From positions 1,302,001 through 1,366,000 of the forward strand of contig CBDEGI010000004.1 in NCBI GenBank assembly GCA_965237575.1: a stretch of 64,000 nucleotides of DNA. Direction: 5' to 3'. Both the position numbers and the translations under genes were made by a program. Every line of letters starts with the position of its first letter. Positions within the stretch are counted from its first letter, which is position 1. Shown piece by piece: positions 8,779-16,660 of the stretch. The stretch comes from JAKZVK01 sp965237575. GTDB taxonomy: Bacteria; Acidobacteriota; Terriglobia; Bryobacterales; UBA6623. Below the pieces are notes generated by a model that had not been told where the DNA came from, searched no databases, and saw nothing but the letters and a program-made list of their open reading frames with translations.

Positions 8779-10071
8779 CTACGTACTCTTACTCGCACCC
8801 CGCAGCAACTCCGTAATCCCCCGCGCCGCGAAGATCTCGTCGCCGTCCCGCATGCACTGCGTCGTCAAACCTGCCGCGGGCCCGTCGCCACCCCCGTTGA
8901 TCAAAATGCGCGGCTCGCCCTCTCGCAGGCGCTTCGACAACTCTCCGCCGGAGATCGGAATCACGCTCTTATCCCAACTGAAGTAGACGTTGTTGTACCC
9001 CTGCGTATTGTCTTTGCACTCGGCCTTCATGCCGGGCACTTCGTTGAGACGGTCGGCGACGTACTGCGCCTTCTTGTTCCATCCCTCGGCAACAGCGTCG
9101 TGGTCCAACGCCGCATACCGCCGGACGGTGGCCACCAGCCCGATGATCTCCTCCTTGCCAACCTTCATCCCGCGCCCGATGGCCTTGTAGGGCGAATGGT
9201 TCAGCGTGGCGGCTTCGATCAAGTCCTTGCGCCCGGCGAGAATTCCCGAAGACTGCGGCCCGCGCAACCCCTTGCCGCCACTGATCACCACCAGGTCCGC
9301 GCCGGCCCGCGAGTAACGGGTCATGATGTCACTCGGTGGCAGCTCCGACGCCGCATCCACCAAGACCGGCACACCATGCTGCTTGCCGATCTCGATCAAC
9401 TCCTCCGGCATCAACGTACCGGGCAGATTGTTCTCCTGCCGGTAGACCCGCGCCAGCACCGAAATCATGGCCGTTTTGTCGCTGATCTTGTCGATGAGCC
9501 CTTGCTTGGTGTCCGCCTCGACGATCTTCATGCCGGCGGCGCGATAGGCGCGATCGTAGTTGAAGCGGTGCTGCGTCTGCGTCAGGCATTCCACCTTGTC
9601 CCAAGTAGGATGCGGTAGGGCCTCGATCTTCTCCTGGTCGGTGCCGGTCAGGCAGGCGGCCGCGCCGAGCAACATCGCCGAGAACGACCCGGCGCTCACC
9701 ACCGCTGCCTCGGCTTCCATCACGCCGGCGATGTAGTCGCCCGCCGCCTTGTTCAAAGCGTGCATGTCGATGAAGTAGTCGTTGGCCTCGGCGATCGCCC
9801 GAATGACTTCCGGCGGCATGCGCGAGCCACCGATCACCGTGTTGTGACCCTGGCAACTCAGAAACGGCCGCAGGCCCAGCCATCGCGTGTAGACGCTCTC
9901 CTCGCCCCACGCGATGGGTTCCTTGAGCCGAGACGCCGCGGTGCCGCAGGCCGTGGCCAAGCCGCTGAGTGCGGCGATCAGTCCGCGCCGGGTAAGGCGT
10001 AGCGGCGCTAGGTTGGTTAGGTCCATGCGATCGGTACCCTCTGTTTGGTTATCGGTGAGTTGCGAATTCAT
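8779..10071 (-). CDS. SelA-fold PLP enzyme with Tat lipoprotein signal, copy 2
   Basis: The 430-residue product has the SelA-type fold-type I PLP signature VVISGGKGLRGPQSSG, with K267 the expected Schiff-base lysine, and VPVLVDAASELPP supplying the cofactor-binding aspartate. Relatives include selenocysteine synthase and D-glucosaminate-6-phosphate ammonia-lyase; the small size and lack of tRNA context favour a lyase or aminotransferase-like role. The N-terminus reads LTRRGLIAALSGLATACG: twin arginines at 28-29 and a lipobox cysteine at 42. This predicts Tat export and lipidation. The ATG at 10071 is preceded by an excellent AAGGAGGT. It is a tandem paralogue of the next gene upstream. Confidence 0.85.
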   Translation of the reverse strand: MNSQLTDNQTEGTDRMDLTNLAPLRLTRRGLIAALSGLATACGTAASRLKEPIAWGEESVYTRWLGLRPFLSCQGHNTVIGGSRMPPEVIRAIAEANDYFIDMHALNKAAGDYIAGVMEAEAAVVSAGSFSAMLLGAAACLTGTDQEKIEALPHPTWDKVECLTQTQHRFNYDRAYRAAGMKIVEADTKQGLIDKISDKTAMISVLARVYRQENNLPGTLMPEELIEIGKQHGVPVLVDAASELPPSDIMTRYSRAGADLVVISGGKGLRGPQSSGILAGRKDLIEAATLNHSPYKAIGRGMKVGKEEIIGLVATVRRYAALDHDAVAEGWNKKAQYVADRLNEVPGMKAECKDNTQGYNNVYFSWDKSVIPISGGELSKRLREGEPRILINGGGDGPAAGLTTQCMRDGDEIFAARGITELLRGASKST

Positions 10072-10104
10072 GCTGACCTCCTTCGATAGGACCCGGCTGG
10101 GCAA

Positions 10105-10130
10105 TGTAGGGGCACGGCATGCCGTGCCCG
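10105..10130 (+). repeat. Palindromic repeat, core GGGCACGGCATGCCGTGCCC, copy 1
   Basis: A perfect 20-base palindromic core preceded by TGTAG, in the 101-base gap between the two SelA-like genes. Identical or near-identical units occur at 11476, 16573, 18094, 25317 and 43191, all in this orientation. Confidence 0.85.
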
Positions 10131-10172
10131 CGCTACTAGCAACTCCTGCCGCGGTCCCTTCCGCACGGGTGC

Positions 10173-11441
10173 TTACGTGGGTCGGCCCTCGGCAAGAAAG
10201 AATTCTCGTAACCGGCGGGCCGCGAAGATCTCCTCTCCGTCCCACTGACACCGAGTCGTCATGGTACCGCCCTCGTCGTTATCGTAATACACGATGCGCG
10301 GCTCGCCCGCTTTGAGCTTCTCACCAGCCTCTTTTCCCGTGAGCGGGATGATCTCGCGGTCCCAGCTCAGGCTGATGTCCTCGAACCCGTGCGCGTTCAT
10401 CTTCCGTTCCGCGTTCAGGCCGGGTACGTCGGCCAACTGATCGACGACATAGCGGGTTTTCTTGTTCCAGCCCTCGAGCACAGCTTCGTGGTCGAGCGAA
10501 ACGTATCGGTTCAGTGCGGCGACGAAGCCGACGATCTCCTCTTTCCCCACCTTCATCCCACGGCCGAGAGCGGTGTTCGGCGAGTGGTTGAGTGCCGCAG
10601 CTTCGATGAGGTCCTTGCGCCCTGTCAAAATGCCAGTGGATTGCGGTCCGCGGAGGCCCTTGCCGCCGCTGATGACGACCAGGTCGAAGCCGGCTGTCGT
10701 GTAACGGGTCAGCGTATCGAAGGGAGGAAGCTCCGACGCGGCGTCGATGACCACCGGCACCCCGGCCTTCTTGCCAAGCTCAAGGAAATCGTTGGGCATC
10801 ATCAAGTCCGGCTTCGGGTTGCGGCTATTCTCCTTGCTCGCCAGGCAGGCCAGGAAAGCGGTCTTCTCGCTGATCGCGTTCGCGACCTGCTCCTTGGTCT
10901 CGAAGTCCACGACCGTGGCGCCGCCGGCCCGGTAGGCGTGGTCGTACCCGAAGCGGTGAGCCGTTTGTGTCAGGCACTCGGCCTTTTCCCAGGTCGGATG
11001 CGGCAGAGCCTTGACCTTCTCGGGATCGGTTCCCGAGAGACATGCCGCCGAGGCCAGCACCATGGCGGAATACGAACCGGCCGTTACCAGCCCGGCCTCC
11101 GCCCCGGTGACCTCGGCGATGCGTCGGCCGGCGGCGTCGTTCAACTCGTACATGTCGACGAAGTAGTCGTTCGCCTCGGCAATGGCCCGTATGACTTCGG
11201 GCGGCATGCGGGACCCACCCACGATCGTCGTGTGCCCGCGGCAGGTCAAAAACGGCCGGATGCCCAGCATCCGCGTATAGATGCTGTCATGGCCCCAAGC
11301 CTTCGACCCTTCATGAAGCTTCGAGGCGGCCGTTCCGCAGGCCGACGCGAGACCGGTCAGGGCGGCGATCAGGCCGCGCCGGGTCATCTCTAGCGGACCC
11401 AATCGCGGGGTTTCGGGGTCTCTGGTGAGTTCTCTGTTCAT
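10173..11441 (-). CDS. SelA-fold PLP enzyme with Tat lipoprotein signal, copy 1
   Basis: This 422-residue paralogue keeps the same architecture as the downstream copy. Its MTRRGLIAALTGLASACG signal has twin arginines at 21-22 and a lipobox cysteine at 35, and the PLP lysine K261 sits in SGGKGLRGPQSTG. VVIDAASELPP matches the cofactor-binding strand. A plain SelA homologue would be cytoplasmic; export by Tat fits a folded protein already carrying its cofactor. The ATG at 11441 has GGGAGGATG just upstream. With the other copy, two amidases and a TonB-dependent receptor it forms one minus-strand locus. Substrate unknown; ammonia elimination from an amino compound is a reasonable guess. Confidence 0.85.
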   Translation of the reverse strand: MNRELTRDPETPRLGPLEMTRRGLIAALTGLASACGTAASKLHEGSKAWGHDSIYTRMLGIRPFLTCRGHTTIVGGSRMPPEVIRAIAEANDYFVDMYELNDAAGRRIAEVTGAEAGLVTAGSYSAMVLASAACLSGTDPEKVKALPHPTWEKAECLTQTAHRFGYDHAYRAGGATVVDFETKEQVANAISEKTAFLACLASKENSRNPKPDLMMPNDFLELGKKAGVPVVIDAASELPPFDTLTRYTTAGFDLVVISGGKGLRGPQSTGILTGRKDLIEAAALNHSPNTALGRGMKVGKEEIVGFVAALNRYVSLDHEAVLEGWNKKTRYVVDQLADVPGLNAERKMNAHGFEDISLSWDREIIPLTGKEAGEKLKAGEPRIVYYDNDEGGTMTTRCQWDGEEIFAARRLREFFLAEGRPT

Positions 11442-11475
11442 TCCATCCTCCCTACTGACAAGACCCATGTTCACA

Positions 11476-11501
11476 TGTAGGGGCACGGCATGCCGTGCCC
11501 G
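11476..11501 (+). repeat. Palindromic repeat, copy 2
   Basis: Same TGTAG plus 20-base palindrome as copy 1, upstream of the first SelA-like gene. It is followed by a short direct repeat of CCGTGCCCGTCTTCGAAGGT. A degenerate inverted remnant lies at 11621-11638, so this small gap collects these units. Confidence 0.85.
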
Positions 11502-11694
11502 TCTTCGAAGGTCCGTGCCCGTCTTCGAAGGTCACTGTATCTTGCGAGCCTTCAATAAGTACACCGTTTCACAAACGATGGTCACGTATCTGAGCGGGGC
11601 ATCCGCCATGCTGAGGGTTTCGGGCACGGCATGTCTACATGGCGAACGGAAACGTCCCGCCCCGCGGAAATGATACCAAACAAAAACAAACGCG

Positions 11695-12933
11695 CTAGAA
11701 CTGCCAGCGCAGACCCATCTGCATCTCGCGGCCTTCCAGAGCACTGGTGATCTGCCCGAAGTTCCCTGCACATCCCTTCGGCCCGTCCGGGTCGTTTGGG
11801 TCGATGGGGGTGACGGTGTTGCACCCCATCCGAGGCGTGAGGAATGGCGGCGTGTTCGTCGCGTTGTACATCTCCCAGCGGAGCTGGATCCGGTGACCTT
11901 CCGCGACATCAAAGTTCTTGAAGATCGAGAAGTCCAGGCTGGTCCGCCCGGGCTCTTCAATGATGCTGCGCCCGGCGTCGCCATACTGGCCCTCAGCCAG
12001 CCTGAAGGCAGCAGTGTCAAACCACCGTTCCACTGATCGAGCGCTACCGGAAAGGTTGCCATCAGCGATACGCATCGGCCGGCGAGTACAGCGCGAACAA
12101 CCGTCGTCGACGGGAGCTCTGCTCTGGGTGGGGTGAACCGGCAGCCCGGTGGCTAGCACCAGAACGCCGTTGACCTGCCAGCCGCCGACAATATGTTTGG
12201 CGGCGCCGCTCAGGCCCCGGCCAAACGGCAGCTCCCACAGAAACGCCGTCGTCGAACGGTGCGTGATGTCAAAGTCGCCCCGGCCGCGCTCGGCGGTCCG
12301 GCGGTCGTGCGGGTTGTTCGGCCGCTGCGCGCCACAGCAAGCGCGGAAATCGAACATCGCCTTCGCCCAGGTGTAGGTCTGGAGGAAGGTGACGCCGCCG
12401 CTGAACCGCCTCTCCACCTTGCTCAGCAGGCCATGGTAGCTGCCCGAAGCCGCGGTATCGAGAATCTCGATGCTCGAGAACTCGGGATACCGGCGGAGCG
12501 GGTTGGCCGTGCCGATCGTGCTCGGCAGGAACGCGTTGTACTCAGCGGGGAGGTCAAAGTGATCCGACTTCGAACCGCTGTAGCCGACCTCGGCAACCAA
12601 GTTCCAGGGCAGGGTCTTCTGAATGTTGAAGTTCCATTGCTGGACCACGCCGACCGTGTTCTCGGTGTTCGCTCCGAAGATGCTCGATCGAATGAGCTGG
12701 TTCTGCGCCTGGTCGGCGGTCGCCATGGTGATCACCGGTCTGCGCTCGAGGGCGACTTCCTCGATGCGCAACGTCCCCGGCGGGTTCGCGGCCTGACTGG
12801 GGACGAAGTTATTGATCATATTCACGTTGTAGAAGATCCCGTAGCCGGTGCGGACGACGAAATCGGTACCGCCCAGGGGCCGCCAGGCAATACCGAATCT
12901 AGGAGCCCAGTTGTTCTTACTCACCGTATTCAA
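11695..12933 (-). CDS. TonB-dependent receptor, C-terminal fragment after frameshift
   Basis: This frame carries the beta-barrel part of a CarboxypepD_reg/TonB-dependent receptor. It reads TDFVVRTGYGIFYN, then repeated amphipathic strands, and ends with EGREMQMGLRWQF, the aromatic C-terminus expected of an outer-membrane barrel. It opens with NTVSKNNWAPRFG, and the upstream frame ends NTVSKNT, because a 23-bp tandem duplication (12912-12957) shifts the frame. Without one copy the two parts form a continuous protein of about 1,100 residues. Such receptors import bulky substrates across the outer membrane, and this one heads the amidase/SelA-like locus. Confidence 0.8.
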   Translation of the reverse strand: MNTVSKNNWAPRFGIAWRPLGGTDFVVRTGYGIFYNVNMINNFVPSQAANPPGTLRIEEVALERRPVITMATADQAQNQLIRSSIFGANTENTVGVVQQWNFNIQKTLPWNLVAEVGYSGSKSDHFDLPAEYNAFLPSTIGTANPLRRYPEFSSIEILDTAASGSYHGLLSKVERRFSGGVTFLQTYTWAKAMFDFRACCGAQRPNNPHDRRTAERGRGDFDITHRSTTAFLWELPFGRGLSGAAKHIVGGWQVNGVLVLATGLPVHPTQSRAPVDDGCSRCTRRPMRIADGNLSGSARSVERWFDTAAFRLAEGQYGDAGRSIIEEPGRTSLDFSIFKNFDVAEGHRIQLRWEMYNATNTPPFLTPRMGCNTVTPIDPNDPDGPKGCAGNFGQITSALEGREMQMGLRWQF

Positions 12934-12957
12934 GTGTTCTTACTCACCGTATTCAAG
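12912..12957. repeat. 23-bp tandem duplication that breaks the receptor gene
   Basis: Two perfect 23-base copies abut at 12912-12934 and 12935-12957. Since 23 is not a multiple of three, the second copy shifts the frame and produces a TGA a few bases on. Removing one copy gives LNTVSKNNWAPRFG in one frame. Confidence 0.9.
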
Positions 12958-15032
12958 TCCGCGGTTACGCCGGGCTCAGGGAACAGAGTGCCGGTACCAA
13001 GATCGAAGTTCCGCGACTCACCGCGATCATCACGGAACGGAGAGTTGTACTCCCAGCGAATCCCCACGTTCAAGGTCAGGTTGGGAGTCAGTTTCCATTC
13101 GTCCTGGATGTAGGGGTGCAGGCGCCAGTAGTCGAAGTCTGGAAACGTACCCGCGTTGGCCCTGCCCGGAATGTTGCCCAGACGAACGCGCCGAGGGTGG
13201 TCGAGCAGGAAGTCAGCGTAGCCAACACCGGAGTGCAATCCAGTGAACTGAAAGTCGCCGTTGGCAAATTGGATGGTGCGGCGGGCCGTTCGGACGAGGT
13301 TGTACGAGATCCCTAACTTGATATTATGGTTGCCCTTGATGAAGGACGTATTGTTGGCGATCATCCGCGACTCGTCCCAGATCTGGTTGACGTCGGACGC
13401 GCCGAGGCCGCAGCAACCGGTCACGCTGATGCCGCTGATACGTGCGTCGTGTGAGTTCTCGGTCTGGCCTGGGATTCCCAACTCCGTGAGGTTGCTGAAT
13501 CCGGTGTCGGTGAAACCAGTCTCGCGGAAGTAGGTGTCCCGGTTGTACGAAACCCGCAGTTCGTTCAGCGCCGTATTGGTGAGGAAGCGTGTCCACGTCA
13601 TCGTGGCGTTCTGCTGGCGCTTCGGATTGAAGAACGTGAAGCGCGGGTCGAAGGAAGCTATGACGTTGACACGTGTCGGTTTGATGTTCTGGTAACCGTA
13701 GCGTCCGAAGATCTTGTTTTTGTCGTTAATGGTCCAGTCGCTCCTCACGTAGAACTGGTCGTCATCCAGATCGTTCTTCGACTGTCCGGTAAAGTTGTTC
13801 GTGCCGTCGAATTGCGGACTGCCGAAGTTCGGCTGCGGCCAGAAGCCAATCGCGTTTCTCGCGATGGGCGAGATCCGGCTCGACGGAATGACGTTGTTCG
13901 CGAAGGTCCCACAAGTGGAGGCGTCCGCCAGATCCGTGCAAGTCGAAATATCCAGAATCTGCGTGCCGGCGAAGGCCGGCTCGCTAAGCTCGCCTCCGCG
14001 CATGAGCTGGCTCGGATAACGGCCGAAGGTCTGCCCGCTACGCCGTTCGCTGAGACTCTCCACGTTGACCGTGAAGAACAGCTTGTTCTTGACGATCGGG
14101 CCGCTGAGCACGCCGCCAAACGTGTTTCGAGTGAGCGGCGCCTTTTGAGCGTTCGGATCCTCGAAAAAGCCCCGGGCATCGAGTTCCTCCGCGCGGAAGA
14201 ATTGGAACAGCGTGCCGTGGTAATCGTTCGTGCCGGGCCGGATCGAGGTGATGATCTGAGCGCCCGATTGGGTCCCGTACTCCGCGTTATACCAACCCGC
14301 TTCAACGCGGAACTCCTGAATGGCCTCGACAGAGGGCCGCATCCGGACCATGCCGTGGATTCCCGTGCGCAACGGGGCGCCATCGAGCATGATGTTGTTG
14401 TTGTGCATCTTCTGGCCCTGAGCTGCGATGCCATACCCGGGTCCGAAGCCCGAGGTGGTCACACTGCTCCGCGGGCCGCGGCTCATACCGGGAGCGAGCA
14501 GCGCGAGGCGAAAAAGGTTGCGGTCGCCCGGAATCGGCAACTCGCTGATCTTGGCTTCGTCGATGACCGTGCTGATCGTCGTGTCATCGGTCTGGATCGT
14601 CAGCGCGTCGGCCTGGACCGTCACCTGCTCCGTCACGACACCAACTTGCAGCGTCATGTTCTGACGGCGAACCAAGTCCACCTCGAGCCGAACGTCGGTT
14701 GCCACTGCGGTGCGGAAACCTTCTAGCTGAGCTGAGACCTCATAGATACCGATGTCCAACGCGGTAACCGAGTAGTCACCACGCTCATTGGTTTCGACGG
14801 TTCGCACCGCCTGCGTACCGTTGTTGGTGACCGTGACCGTCGCACCCGGAACTGCAGCGCCTGATTCATCCGTAACCGTTCCAATAACACTGGAACTGTT
14901 TGCCTGAGCAAAAGCCGCCTGTGGGACGAGGCCCACCAATGCAGCGAGAACAAGAACAGCGAAGCCCGTCAAAAGGCCGCTGCGGCACGCCGTTGCCGGC
15001 GTGCGAAGGTGTCCCGATTCAAAAGATAGCAT
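12930..15032 (-). CDS. CarboxypepD_reg/TonB-dependent receptor, N-terminal fragment
   Basis: The 700-residue fragment has a signal peptide ending QAAFAQ, then a carboxypeptidase-regulatory-like beta sandwich (VIGTVTDESGAAVPGATVTV). A plug domain follows (MLDGAPLRTGIHGMVRMRPS, then IQEFRVEAGWYNAEYG) and the first barrel strands. This Oar-like architecture is typical of the large receptors of Acidobacteriota. ATG 15032 is chosen because AAGGGGAG precedes it; an in-frame ATG at 15050 lacks a binding site. The frame ends early at the 23-bp duplication. It is first in the minus-strand locus with the SelA-like and amidase genes, suggesting the import step for their substrate. Confidence 0.85.
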   Translation of the reverse strand: MLSFESGHLRTPATACRSGLLTGFAVLVLAALVGLVPQAAFAQANSSSVIGTVTDESGAAVPGATVTVTNNGTQAVRTVETNERGDYSVTALDIGIYEVSAQLEGFRTAVATDVRLEVDLVRRQNMTLQVGVVTEQVTVQADALTIQTDDTTISTVIDEAKISELPIPGDRNLFRLALLAPGMSRGPRSSVTTSGFGPGYGIAAQGQKMHNNNIMLDGAPLRTGIHGMVRMRPSVEAIQEFRVEAGWYNAEYGTQSGAQIITSIRPGTNDYHGTLFQFFRAEELDARGFFEDPNAQKAPLTRNTFGGVLSGPIVKNKLFFTVNVESLSERRSGQTFGRYPSQLMRGGELSEPAFAGTQILDISTCTDLADASTCGTFANNVIPSSRISPIARNAIGFWPQPNFGSPQFDGTNNFTGQSKNDLDDDQFYVRSDWTINDKNKIFGRYGYQNIKPTRVNVIASFDPRFTFFNPKRQQNATMTWTRFLTNTALNELRVSYNRDTYFRETGFTDTGFSNLTELGIPGQTENSHDARISGISVTGCCGLGASDVNQIWDESRMIANNTSFIKGNHNIKLGISYNLVRTARRTIQFANGDFQFTGLHSGVGYADFLLDHPRRVRLGNIPGRANAGTFPDFDYWRLHPYIQDEWKLTPNLTLNVGIRWEYNSPFRDDRGESRNFDLGTGTLFPEPGVTADLNTVSKNT

Positions 15033-15714
15033 CCGACTACTCCCCTTCATTCTTGGGCTGTGAAGACTGGCAGGCGATCCAACCGCCCTGAAACCGAGAG
15101 CAACTATAGCACACATCGCGACTGACACGTGCCGAGCGACGCTGCAACCACCCCTGGCTTTGCACCAGCTACTGCAACTTCCGTTCCAGAATAGAACGCT
15201 TGCGCCGGATAGTGATCACAATTCTTCGAAATGGGGTATCCACTTGACTCACCAGGCGTTGTGGTTTGGTCGATCCTACTGCATGCACCCTTCTGCAGGT
15301 TGGGCCACGAATCAAGAACGCATGGCCATGCAGGCTTGGAAACGGATCGGCAAGCCTTTCCGGGGGCCGTGGCCAACCACAGATGTTGTGGTCTGAGTCA
15401 AATGGATACCCCATTCTTCGATTGGGCCCTCAGTTTCCAGCAGGCTGGACGAAAACGACAATTCCTGCTCGCATCGATCAACAGCACCCCAAGTAGGGTG
15501 ATCCGACTTACGGTAGAAAGTGGGGCATATCCCACATGCCGTAGCCGCCGCCGTGGCACGGGCCTCCGGCCTGCAGGGCCGGCATCCGTGCCGGCCTCTT
15601 CTTCCACCAGGACTGCGGTAGTGGCTGGGGGGACATAGGTTGCCGCAAACGCACAGGCCCGTACTCGTAAACGTTGCCGGCAAACCGTAGAATAGAAGGC
15701 GGACCGGTCGAAAC
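15033..15714. other. Divergent intergenic region containing a MITE copy and hairpins
   Basis: This gap separates the divergent receptor and YqgE genes, so promoters for both should lie here. It holds the short MITE copy at 15233-15412 and a strong hairpin at about 15554-15591 (GGCACGG pairing with CCGTGCC, rich in GGCC). I see no coding region or clear promoter. Confidence 0.4.
15233..15412. mobile_element. MITE-like element, short copy (180 bp)
   Basis: Terminal inverted repeats are GGGGTATCCACTTGACTCA on the left and the complement of GGGGTATCCATTTGACTCA on the right. A perfect 9-base direct repeat ATTCTTCGA lies at 15221-15229 and 15413-15421, three bases outside the left end and directly against the right end. 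It shares the outer sequence of the 270-bp copies but has many small internal deletions. It has no coding capacity, so it must be moved by a transposase elsewhere. Confidence 0.85.
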
Positions 15715-16506
15715 ATGTTGCCTGAAACATCAGCGGATCGGCGTGCCCGGCCCGGCAAACCATGGTACTCGGCGGTGACGCGATGCGCGGTGGTGAAGTG
15801 GTGCTCCGTTCCCGTCGCGGCTCTGGCGACCCTCGCGTCCGTAGTCGGATGGCACGTCTTGGCTGCGGCGTCTCCGCTGAGCCGGGTTGCTGACGACAGG
15901 CCAACCTACCGGGCCGTCCAGAGCGGGCAGCGCTACCGGCTTGCGCAGGGCAAGTTCCTCGTCGCCGGCCGCGAGCTGATGGACCCGAACTTCGCGCAAA
16001 CCGTCGTTCTCCTCTTCCATCACGACGAGGAGGGCAGTGTCGGGCTGATCATCAACCGCGCAACCGACATCAAGCTGTCCGAAGCGGTTGACCATTTCCA
16101 GCAATGGGAGGGCGAGGACGACACGCTCTATCGAGGCGGCCCCGTCGCACGGCAACGCGTGACGATGCTCATCCGCACCGACGAGGAAATCGAGGGCGCC
16201 CATCAGGTGTTTGACGATGTTCACCTCGGCGCCGCTAAGGGTCTGCTACAAAGCCTGGCCAACGGCTGGGACAAGCCGAAGGCGTTCCGCGCGTATACCG
16301 GCTACGCGGGATGGGGCGCCGGCCAGCTCGAAGGCGAGATGGAGCTCGAGAGTTGGCACGTCCTGCCGGCCCGGGCTGACATTGTCTTCGACCCTGATCC
16401 CGACACCGTGTGGAAGCGGCTGATGGAAGAGACGGACAAGGTCCGCTGGGTGCGAGCCCTTCCCAACACGCGGATGAGGTTATTCCGTCCTTGGGCCGCC
16501 GGCTAA
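15715..16506 (+). CDS. YqgE/AlgH (UPF0301) family protein with N-terminal membrane anchor
   Basis: Residues from about 75 match the UPF0301/YqgE/AlgH family: GKFLVAGRELMDPNFAQTVV, HHDEEGSVGLIINR, LYRGGPVA and YTGYAGWGAGQLEGE. The family's function is unsettled; AlgH has been tied to transcriptional control of alginate in Pseudomonas. At 263 residues it is longer than the usual 185 because of an N-terminal extension with a hydrophobic segment (VPVAALATLASVVGWHVLAAA) that would export or anchor it, which is unusual. The start is uncertain; ATG 15715 is the first in frame and has no strong ribosome site. Confidence 0.85.
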   Translation: MLPETSADRRARPGKPWYSAVTRCAVVKWCSVPVAALATLASVVGWHVLAAASPLSRVADDRPTYRAVQSGQRYRLAQGKFLVAGRELMDPNFAQTVVLLFHHDEEGSVGLIINRATDIKLSEAVDHFQQWEGEDDTLYRGGPVARQRVTMLIRTDEEIEGAHQVFDDVHLGAAKGLLQSLANGWDKPKAFRAYTGYAGWGAGQLEGEMELESWHVLPARADIVFDPDPDTVWKRLMEETDKVRWVRALPNTRMRLFRPWAAG

Positions 16507-16572
16507 CGCTTTCGTTCACCGGTGCTGTTCGTCAGCAACCTCTGGCAACGTCGCCGGCGGCGCCATTCACGA

Positions 16573-16598
16573 TGTAGGGGCACGGCATGCCGTGCCCG
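16573..16598 (+). repeat. Palindromic repeat, copy 3
   Basis: TGTAG plus the 20-base palindromic core, in the 154-base gap between the convergent YqgE and oxidoreductase genes. It could act as a bidirectional hairpin terminator, but no U-run follows. Confidence 0.85.
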
Positions 16599-16660
16599 CT
16601 TGCCCGACTTGCCTCAATCGGCACGGATCCACACAAGAAGCTCACTTGGGGTCGCGACCG

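Noticed and set aside
12193..13113. 306-codon plus-strand open frame crossing the receptor gene
   Set aside because: It spans the junction of two receptor fragments on the other strand and has shadow-frame composition.
15160..15500. Several small open frames across the 15.2-kb MITE copy
   Set aside because: They occur on both strands because the element is self-complementary; equivalent frames in the other copies differ, so they are not genes.
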